From an uncultured Oscillospiraceae bacterium (GTDB lineage: Bacteria; Bacillota; Clostridia; Oscillospirales; Oscillospiraceae), in NCBI GenBank assembly GCA_934630985.1, contig CAKTXO010000113.1, positions 1-5,320 of the forward strand: DNA of 5,320 nt. Direction: 5' to 3'. Within the stretch, counting starts at the first letter, position 1, and each line of letters begins with the position of its first letter. Shown piece after piece: positions 1 to 3,664 of the stretch. The position numbers and the translations under genes were made by a program. Under the pieces are notes generated by a model. That model saw only the letters and a program-made list of their open reading frames with translations, was not told where the DNA came from and made no database searches.

Positions 1-66
1 GAAATGGAAGGAGAAAACATAGAAAAAATGGATTATTTATTTAAGAATCAAATTATCGAAAAACCG
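1..66. other. AT-rich left edge, no gene identified
   Basis: This short AT-rich stretch lies between the window edge and the first repeat. A plus-strand reading frame opens at ATG 4 (or ATG 28) and runs to TAA at 199-201, but from about residue 21 it consists only of translated repeat sequence. The AGGAG at 9-13 is 14 bases from ATG 28, which is too far for a normal ribosome binding site. It may be the flank or leader of a neighbour outside the window. In related genomes the next gene after recF is often remB or gyrB, which would also be on the minus strand, but nothing here identifies either. Confidence 0.3.
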
Positions 67-105
67 TGTCATTGCGAGCCAGTGCGCACACTGGCGTGGC
101 AATCC
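67..105 (+). repeat. Short inverted repeat, copy A (TGTCATTGCGA...GTGGCAATCC)
   Basis: The outer arms ATTGC (71-75) and GCAAT (99-103) enclose a perfect 7-bp inner stem, GCCAGTG (78-84) with CACTGGC (89-95), around the loop CGCA. The ends match copies at 138-175 and 3278-3315, but the inner stem differs completely while still pairing. This indicates that structure rather than sequence is kept in the middle. Confidence 0.85.
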
Positions 106-137
106 CCCGGTCGTTCCGAGAGCCCCCTTATCACGCA

Positions 138-175
138 TGTCATTGCGAGGAGGCCAAAGGCCGACGTGGCAATCC
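138..175 (+). repeat. Short inverted repeat, copy B
   Basis: ATTGC (142-146) and GCAAT (169-173) flank an inner stem GGCC-AAA-GGCC (152-162). It differs from the copy at 3278-3315 at only three positions over about 39 bases, one of them in the loop region. It is followed by AATCCG and then directly by the GGCTCCC double-hairpin unit, as at 3278. Confidence 0.85.
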
Positions 176-183
176 GTTTTCCC

Positions 184-232
184 AAAGGCTCCCTTGTGTA
201 AAGGGAGCTGTCACGAAGTGACTGAGGGATTG
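184..232 (+). repeat. GGCTCCC double-hairpin repeat, copy 1
   Basis: Two adjacent hairpins are visible. The first is GCTCCCTT (188-195) with AAGGGAGC (201-208) around loop GTGTA. The second is GTCAC (210-214) with GTGAC (218-222) around loop GAA. The tail is CTGAGGGATT. The same architecture, with other stem sequences, recurs inverted at 277-339 and in plus orientation at 3324-3366. Confidence 0.8.
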
Positions 233-276
233 TAAAGGTACGACAGTTGAGAATGCCCGGAAAGATGGAAGTTCTG

Positions 277-339
277 ATCCCCTCAGCCCCAGTGTGCGCA
301 CTGGGGCAGCTCCCCCTTGGTCAGCAAGGGGAGCCTTTT
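277..339 (-). repeat. GGCTCCC double-hairpin repeat, copy 2 (inverted)
   Basis: On the minus strand this reads AAAAGGCTCCCC, hairpin, second hairpin, CTGAGGGGAT, which is the same plan as copy 1 at 184-232. The hairpins are GCTCCCCCTTG (309-319) with CAAGGGGAGC (325-334), one C bulged, and GCCCCAGTG (286-294) with CACTGGGGC (299-307) around loop TGCG. The second stem contains CAGTGCGCACACTG, which is also the core of the short inverted repeat at 78-95, so stem segments appear to be shared between repeat families. The TTTT at 336-339 makes it look like a plus-strand terminator, but no plus-strand gene precedes it. Confidence 0.8.
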
Positions 340-400
340 GCCCTCATCCGTCTCGCGCTTGCGGGGGACGCGCGAGCCACCTTCCCCGGAGGGGAAGGCT
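340..400 (-). repeat. CACCTTCCC double-hairpin repeat, copy 1
   Basis: CCCTCATCCG is followed by a stem CTCGCGC (352-358) with GCGCGAG (370-376), then CCTTCCCC (380-387) with GGGGAAGG (391-398) around loop GGA. The plan parallels an inverted GGCTCCC unit: CCCTCA, stem, then a second CCC/GGG hairpin. The two families are probably related. Related units lie at 3377-3421 and 3427-3473. The strand is assigned by this analogy. Confidence 0.7.
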
Positions 401-408
401 TTGGAGAA

Positions 409-510
409 CGGATTGCCACACCAGTCTGCGCTATATCGTGGTATGACTGCCACTGGCAGTCATGGATATTTCAGATTCGCTGCGCGGAGCACCACTGGTT
501 CGCAATGACA
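409..510 (-). repeat. Long hairpin repeat, copy 1
   Basis: CGGATTGCCAC at the left and TCGCAATGACA at the right are the inverted ends of the short repeat family, here separated by about 80 bases. Inside, ATGACTGCCA (443-452) and TGGCAGTCAT (454-463) pair perfectly around a single base, flanked by ATATC (433-437) and GATAT (465-469). Further out, CCAGT (421-425) pairs with ACTGG (494-498), so most of the element can fold into one long interrupted stem. The core 415-510 is identical to 3514-3609 at 95 of 96 positions (G at 438, A at 3537). Confidence 0.9.
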
Positions 511-541
511 ACAAATCCTTTGGATTCTCTGACACAAGGAA

Positions 542-1642
542 TCAAATCAGCTGTCCGTTTCGGATGGGAATTGTCCTGCCCAGTTTGGTAAACCGTCCCT
601 CCTCGCAGCAGGTGATGAACACCTGTCCGGAGGAAATCTGGTTCAGCACAAAGTCCTGCCGTCCCGGATCCAGCTCCGAGAGCACGTCGTCCAGCAGCAG
701 CACCGGCTCTTCTCCCCACTCTCTTCCCATCAGCTCCCGCTGGGCAAGCTTCAGACTGATGGCCGCCGTCCGGGTTTGACCCTGGGAGCCGTAGGCCTTC
801 AGGTCGATACCGGACAGGGTGACGGTAAAATCGTCCTTGTGGGGGCCGGTCAGACACTGGCCGGAATCCAGCTCCCCCCGGCGGTGGCTTTCCAGATGAG
901 AAAGCAGCGCCTCGGTAAGCTTACCCACCGGGGCAAAGGGGTCAGTGACCGTGGAAACGGTTTTGTATTCCAGCCGGAATTCCTCGGCGCCTCCGGAAAA
1001 CTGATTATGGTAAACCGCCGCCGCCTTGCCCAGGGCGTCATAGTACCGGGCCCGATAGGAAATCAGCAGGGCACCCACCTGGCACAGCCGGGCATTGTAC
1101 TCCGGCAGAATTTCCAGAAGTCCCGGATTTTCGTGATAATCCTTGAGAATCCGGCTTTTCTGTTCCAGAATCCTGTGATACTCCGTCAGAGCCGCGTCAT
1201 AGTTCGGCCGCAGTTGACATAACCCAGAATCACCGAACCGCCGCCGCTGGCCTGCCCCCAATTTCAGGATCATCAGATCCTCCGGGCAGAACAGCACCGT
1301 CGGCAGCACCCCGGCAATTTCCGAGAGGGTTTTCTTTTTCGCCCCGTTGCGAAAGATCTGCCGGGGGCGGCTGCCGGGGAAAATCAGAAACCGCAATGTC
1401 TGCTCCCGCTCCTGGGAAAAGACACGACCCTCCACCTCGCCGAAGGCACTTCCGAAGCGGATAAGCTCCGCGTTTTTCTGGGCCCGGAAGCTGCGCCCGG
1501 AGCCCAGATAGGAAATGGCTTCCAATAAATTGGTTTTTCCCTGGGCATTGTCTCCGAGGATCAGGTTCACCCCCGGGTCAAATTCCAGGCTCAGATTTTC
1601 ATAGTTGCGGAAGCCCCGCAGGGTCAGGCTTTCGATTTTCAT
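542..1642 (-). CDS. recF: DNA replication/repair protein RecF
   Basis: This gene encodes a 366-residue cytoplasmic RecF, an SMC/ABC-type ATPase that binds gapped DNA and helps RecO and RecR load RecA. The start MKIESLTLRGFRNY is the standard RecF N-terminus. A longer frame beginning at 1723 would only add translated yaaA sequence. The Walker A motif GDNAQGKT is at residues 30-37, the ABC-signature-like GSQGQTRT at 285-292, Walker B VLLLDD at 314-319, and the following SELD D-loop at 322-325. The length is normal for the family. The ATG overlaps the yaaA stop as ATGA (1639-1642), and only a poor AAGG lies just before it, so translation is probably coupled to yaaA. The segment RRRFGD (133-138) has G where many RecF proteins have a hydrophobic residue. 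It is intact and is the last gene of the set; no clear terminator follows. Confidence 0.98.
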   Translation of the reverse strand: MKIESLTLRGFRNYENLSLEFDPGVNLILGDNAQGKTNLLEAISYLGSGRSFRAQKNAELIRFGSAFGEVEGRVFSQEREQTLRFLIFPGSRPRQIFRNGAKKKTLSEIAGVLPTVLFCPEDLMILKLGAGQRRRFGDSGLCQLRPNYDAALTEYHRILEQKSRILKDYHENPGLLEILPEYNARLCQVGALLISYRARYYDALGKAAAVYHNQFSGGAEEFRLEYKTVSTVTDPFAPVGKLTEALLSHLESHRRGELDSGQCLTGPHKDDFTVTLSGIDLKAYGSQGQTRTAAISLKLAQRELMGREWGEEPVLLLDDVLSELDPGRQDFVLNQISSGQVFITCCEEGRFTKLGRTIPIRNGQLI

Positions 1643-1884
1643 GCCTTGGCCGTGATCAAGACGGTCTGACCCTGGAAGGTGAAGCTGTCCCCGGGGTGAA
1701 GCTTCTTGCCCCGCATGGTGCACACTTCCCCATTGACACTTACCTGACCCTCCTGAATGAGCACCTTGGCTTCGCCGCCGGAGCCAACCAAGTTGGCAAA
1801 TTTCAGAGCGTCCTGAAGCTTAATGAACTCCGTGGAAATTTCCAGGGGCTGGGAATTGTCCTTCTTTTTGACGGTTACTTTCAT
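1639..1884 (-). CDS. yaaA: S4-domain RNA-binding protein YaaA
   Basis: This is a small 81-residue protein with an S4 RNA-binding fold over roughly residues 20-68: FIKLQDALKFANLVGSGGEA, then VLIQEGQVSVNGEV, then the basic RGKKLHPGD. That pattern and its place between dnaN and recF identify the YaaA (RlbA) family of Firmicutes. The family is thought to bind structured RNA, possibly ribosomal, but its exact role is not settled. AAAGGGG at 1891-1897 lies 6 bases before the ATG and supports the start. The gene begins 14 bp after dnaN ends and overlaps recF by 4 bp, so it is probably translated as part of a dnaN-yaaA-recF transcript. No truncation is seen. The start, frame and family are well supported; the function is inferred from the family. 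Confidence 0.95.
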   Translation of the reverse strand: MKVTVKKKDNSQPLEISTEFIKLQDALKFANLVGSGGEAKVLIQEGQVSVNGEVCTMRGKKLHPGDSFTFQGQTVLITAKA

Positions 1885-1898
1885 ATTCTGCCCCTTTC

Positions 1899-3008
1899 TC
1901 AGCTGTTTTTAATCCGCACTGGCAGAACCATGTAGGCAAAATCGTATTTGTTGTCCGCGGGGGTCAGCACAATGGGGCTCAGGCCGTTGGTCAGCTCCAG
2001 AGTGACCTCCTCGCTGGGAATCACCCGCAGGGCATCGGCAAGATAGCGGACATTGAAGCCGATTTCCAGCTCCTTGCCGTCACCGGCGAAGGCGCACTTA
2101 TCCTCGGCGGCGCCGATGGTGGTATTGGTGCGCATGAGCAGCTCGTTGTTGCCGAACACGCACCGCACCGGGCTTTTGTATTTTTCGGAGACGATCAGGC
2201 CCACCCGCTCCACGGAAGAGGCCAGGTCACTGACGCTGGCAATGAGCTTGATGGGGCAGTCCGTAGGCACCACCCGCCGCCAATCCAGGAATTCGCCCTC
2301 CAGCAGACGGCAGACCAGGGTGGCCTTGCCCACCTGGAAGAGGATGTGCTTGGGGCCTAATGTGAAGGAGGCCATGTCCTCCACATCGGCTACGATTTTC
2401 TCCACTTCCTTCAGTCCGGGAGAGGGAACCACGAAGCTCATTTCCCGGCCGGTGCCTTCCTCCGGGTGGTAGGTGCGCCGAGCCAGCCGGAAGCCGTCCA
2501 CGGCTATGGCGGTGATGGAATCATTGGTCACCTCGAATTTTACGCCGGTGTGGATAGGCCGTCCCTGATTTTCGGACACGGCAAAAATGGTGCCGGAAAT
2601 CAGGTTTTTCAGCTGATTCTGAGGCAGCATCACCGGACGGCCGCTGTTTACATCCGGCAGCTCCGGATAATCCTCGGCGGATTCGGCGGAAATGGTGAAG
2701 GAGGCATAGCCTGCCCGAATGGAAACCTTGTAATCCTCGCCTACCACCACCGTCACCGGGCCTTCCGGCAGTCTGCGGACGATGTCGCCGAAGAGCTTGG
2801 CCGGGAGGATGCACTCACCGGCATCGGACACATCCGCTTCGATGTCATAGGTAATGGCGGTTTCCATATTGTAGCCGGTAAGGCTCAGCCCTACCTCGGC
2901 ACGGCACAGAATACCCTCGATGACGGGAAGACTGCTCTTCTGAGCGACGGTTCTTCCGGCGATATTCAGTCCCGTAACCAGCATACTTTTTTCACAGGTA
3001 AAACGCAT
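1899..3008 (-). CDS. dnaN: DNA polymerase III beta subunit (sliding clamp)
   Basis: This gene encodes a 369-residue DnaN, the ring-shaped clamp that holds the replicative polymerase on DNA and serves as docking site for many replication and repair proteins. Three clamp domains of about 120 residues fit the length. Recognisable segments are GYNMETAI (45-52), AVDGFRLA (169-176, the usual TDGHRLA site), LLEGEFLDWRRVVP (235-248), FNVRYLADAL (318-327) and the C-terminal MVLPVRI (360-366), which lines the partner-binding cleft. The frame also has an ATG at 3017, three codons upstream. It abuts GAAAGG with no spacing, whereas ATG 3008 lies 8 bases after AAAGGA and gives the family-typical MRFT start, so 3008 is chosen. 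The likely origin lies just upstream. Weak -10-like elements are at 3049-3059. The gene is intact and apparently heads the dnaN-yaaA-recF unit. Confidence 0.98.
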   Translation of the reverse strand: MRFTCEKSMLVTGLNIAGRTVAQKSSLPVIEGILCRAEVGLSLTGYNMETAITYDIEADVSDAGECILPAKLFGDIVRRLPEGPVTVVVGEDYKVSIRAGYASFTISAESAEDYPELPDVNSGRPVMLPQNQLKNLISGTIFAVSENQGRPIHTGVKFEVTNDSITAIAVDGFRLARRTYHPEEGTGREMSFVVPSPGLKEVEKIVADVEDMASFTLGPKHILFQVGKATLVCRLLEGEFLDWRRVVPTDCPIKLIASVSDLASSVERVGLIVSEKYKSPVRCVFGNNELLMRTNTTIGAAEDKCAFAGDGKELEIGFNVRYLADALRVIPSEEVTLELTNGLSPIVLTPADNKYDFAYMVLPVRIKNS

Positions 3009-3016
3009 GGTCAGCA

Positions 3017-3022
3017 TCCTTT
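3017..3022 (-). promoter_or_regulatory. dnaN ribosome binding site that decides the start
   Basis: On the minus strand AAAGGA is followed by eight bases and then ATG at 3006-3008. The A of the site is also the first base of the upstream in-frame ATG at 3015-3017, so that ATG cannot use it. This favours the shorter 369-residue DnaN. Confidence 0.7.
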
Positions 3023-3048
3023 CTTGTTATCAATTCAGAGATATCTCT

Positions 3049-3059
3049 ATTCTATCATA
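3049..3059 (-). promoter_or_regulatory. Possible -10 element(s) of a dnaN promoter
   Basis: On the minus strand TATGAT (3054-3059) and the overlapping TAGAAT (3049-3054) each match TATAAT at five of six bases, about 40 bases before the dnaN start. No good -35 is found at 16-18 bp upstream, so this is a weak call. A local dnaN promoter is plausible because the spacer from dnaA is long and full of hairpins. Confidence 0.3.
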
Positions 3060-3067
3060 GGGAAAGG

Positions 3068-3085
3068 TAGTATTAACAGTATTAG
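3068..3085 (+). promoter_or_regulatory. DnaA-trio-like element
   Basis: Read 5' to 3' on the plus strand the run is TAG TAT TAA CAG TAT TAG: six consecutive triplets with a central A. Read 3' to 5' away from the DnaA boxes they are GAT TAT GAC AAT TAT GAT, close to the 3'-[G/A]AT-5' DnaA-trio described in Bacillus subtilis. GGG follows at 3085-3087 and the first DnaA box at 3096. The match is seen; strand-opening function is inferred. Confidence 0.5.
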
Positions 3086-3095
3086 GGATAACTTA

Positions 3096-3251
3096 TGTGG
3101 AAAACTCCATTTTGCCTTAGAGCCCCAACCACTTTTTCTCCACAGCCCTGTGTGCGTTTCTTCACAGCTTTCCACAGGCCTTGTTGAGAAAATTTTCGCG
3201 TCCAAGTTATCCACAGATAGGTTTTCCACATTCCACAGGGGGTGTGGATAG
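3096..3251. other. oriC DnaA-box cluster
   Basis: Consensus TTATCCACA sites cluster in 156 bp between dnaN and the repeat array. One is perfect (3207-3215). Four have one mismatch: 3096-3104 minus (TTTTCCACA), 3136-3144 plus (TTCTCCACA), 3222-3230 plus (TTTTCCACA) and 3243-3251 minus (CTATCCACA). One has two mismatches (3168-3176, CTTTCCACA). A further two-mismatch site, TTATCCCTA on the minus strand, lies at 3083-3091, outside the cluster. With the AT-rich stretch next door and dnaA and dnaN on either side, this is very probably the chromosomal origin where DnaA assembles. It may also allow DnaA control of dnaN transcription. Confidence 0.88.
3207..3215 (+). promoter_or_regulatory. Perfect DnaA box TTATCCACA
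   Basis: This is the only exact match to TTATCCACA in the origin cluster. It is followed six bases later by a one-mismatch box on the same strand (3222-3230), a close tandem pair suited to cooperative DnaA binding. Confidence 0.9.
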
Positions 3252-3277
3252 ATTTTTGACGCTGCTTCGACGATTCG

Positions 3278-3315
3278 TGTCATTGCGAGAAGGCCAGCGG
3301 CCGACGTGGCAATCC
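3278..3315 (+). repeat. Short inverted repeat, copy C
   Basis: ATTGC (3282-3286) and GCAAT (3309-3313) enclose GGCC-AGC-GGCC (3292-3302). It is nearly identical to the copy at 138-175, with three differences, and is followed by the same kind of double hairpin. Confidence 0.85.
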
Positions 3316-3323
3316 GTAACCCC

Positions 3324-3366
3324 TTGGCTCCCACTCTGGGGGAGCTGTCACGAAGTGACTGAGAGG
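3324..3366 (+). repeat. GGCTCCC double-hairpin repeat, copy 3
   Basis: GCTCCC (3327-3332) pairs with GGGAGC (3340-3345). The second hairpin, GTCAC-GAA-GTGAC (3347-3359), is identical to that at 210-222, and the tail is CTGAG. The first hairpin is shorter and its loop differs from the copy at 184-232. Confidence 0.75.
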
Positions 3367-3376
3367 GCAAATAGAA

Positions 3377-3421
3377 CCCTCTCCGCCCCCTTCCGGGGGC
3401 ACCTCTCCCATAGGGAGAGGC
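3377..3421 (-). repeat. CACCTTCCC-type double-hairpin repeat, copy 2
   Basis: CCCTCTCC is followed by GCCCCC (3385-3390) pairing with GGGGGC (3395-3400) around loop TTCC, then CCTCTCCC (3402-3409) pairing with GGGAGAGG (3413-3420) around loop ATA. Both stems are perfect, although their sequences differ from those at 340-400. The strand is assigned by analogy with the inverted GGCTCCC unit. Confidence 0.7.
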
Positions 3422-3426
3422 AAGTT

Positions 3427-3473
3427 GCCCTCATCCGCCCTCGTTCCTCGGGCACCTTCCCCCAAGGGAAGGC
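3427..3473 (-). repeat. CACCTTCCC double-hairpin repeat, copy 3
   Basis: GCCCTCATCCG is followed by a weak stem GCCC (3437-3440) with GGGC (3450-3453), then CCTTCCC (3455-3461) with GGGAAGG (3466-3472) around CCAA. The opening ten or so bases match those at 340-350, while the middle is different. Confidence 0.7.
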
Positions 3474-3480
3474 AGAGAAA

Positions 3481-3609
3481 ACGGATTGTGACCGGAGGGA
3501 ATCCTTGGAAAGGGCCACACCAGTCTGCGCTATATCATGGTATGACTGCCACTGGCAGTCATGGATATTTCAGATTCGCTGCGCGGAGCACCACTGGTTC
3601 GCAATGACA
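3481..3609 (-). repeat. Long hairpin repeat, copy 2 (with 26-bp insertion)
   Basis: The 96-bp core 3514-3609 matches 415-510 with a single substitution. The outer left end is interrupted: CGGATTG at 3482-3488 is separated from CCACACCAG at 3515-3523 by 26 extra bases (3489-3514) that are absent from the other copy, where the two join directly. The central 10-bp stem around a single base is intact. Confidence 0.9.
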
Positions 3610-3664
3610 CCTTCTATTTCAGTGCGCGCTAATCGGCTGAGAATCGCCCGCCCGGACTTCTGAC

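Larger units (their letters stand above)
67..510. repeat. Composite hairpin-repeat array 1 (downstream of recF)
   Basis: This array fills most of the region downstream of recF. It opens with TGTCATTGCGA at 67 and closes with the inverse, TCGCAATGACA, at 500-510. In order it holds two short inverted repeats (67-105, 138-175), a double-hairpin unit in plus orientation (184-232), a unique centre (about 233-276), the same double-hairpin family in minus orientation (277-339), a related CACCTTCCC double hairpin (340-400) and a long hairpin element (about 409-510). The arms mirror each other: GTGGCAATCCG followed by TTTTCCCAAAGGCTCCC at 166-193 closely matches the reverse complement of 391-419. No transposase or other coding capacity is visible. 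The mirror design is directly seen; a mobile or recombining nature is inferred. Confidence 0.8.
3021..3095. other. AT-rich putative DNA unwinding region of oriC
   Basis: This stretch between the dnaN start and the first DnaA box is only about 29 percent G+C by direct count, far below the coding sequence around it. It contains a perfect 12-bp palindrome, AGAGAT/ATCTCT (3037-3048), and a trio-like run at 3068-3085. Position and composition fit the duplex-unwinding element of a dnaA-dnaN origin; this is inferred from layout. Confidence 0.6.
3278..3609. repeat. Composite hairpin-repeat array 2 (inside the dnaA-dnaN spacer)
   Basis: This array has the same plan and module order as the one at 67-510. 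It opens with TGTCATTGCGA (3278) and closes with TCGCAATGACA (3599-3609). The parts are one short inverted repeat (3278-3315), a GGCTCCC double hairpin (3324-3366), two CACCTTCCC-type double hairpins (3377-3421, 3427-3473) and the long hairpin element (about 3481-3609). It starts only 27 bases beyond the last DnaA box and ends 55 bases from the dnaA stop, so it fills half of the spacer. It has no coding capacity. No target duplication is evident at its ends. Confidence 0.8.

Noticed and set aside
4..201. Possible small plus-strand gene
   Set aside because: Two thirds of it is translated repeat sequence, the spacing from AGGAG is too long, and the first 20 residues resemble nothing I recognise.
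309..339. Rho-independent terminator on the plus strand (GC hairpin plus TTTT)
   Set aside because: No plus-strand gene precedes it and the hairpin is a member of the double-hairpin repeat family; it is on the wrong strand for recF.
67..510. CRISPR array
   Set aside because: Units are palindromic, in both orientations, of unequal spacing and without a repeat-spacer rhythm; no cas genes are present.
67..510. Insertion sequence
   Set aside because: Inverted ends are present but there is no transposase frame and no evident target duplication.
513..527. recF terminator (AATCC-TTT-GGATT)
   Set aside because: The stem is only five base pairs and no U-run follows on the minus strand.
2466..3251. 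Plus-strand reading frame opposite dnaN running into the origin
   Set aside because: It is antisense to a clear dnaN, crosses the DnaA boxes, and shows no family motifs.
3181..3663. Plus-strand reading frame across the origin and array 2
   Set aside because: It consists of DnaA boxes and hairpin repeats read as protein.
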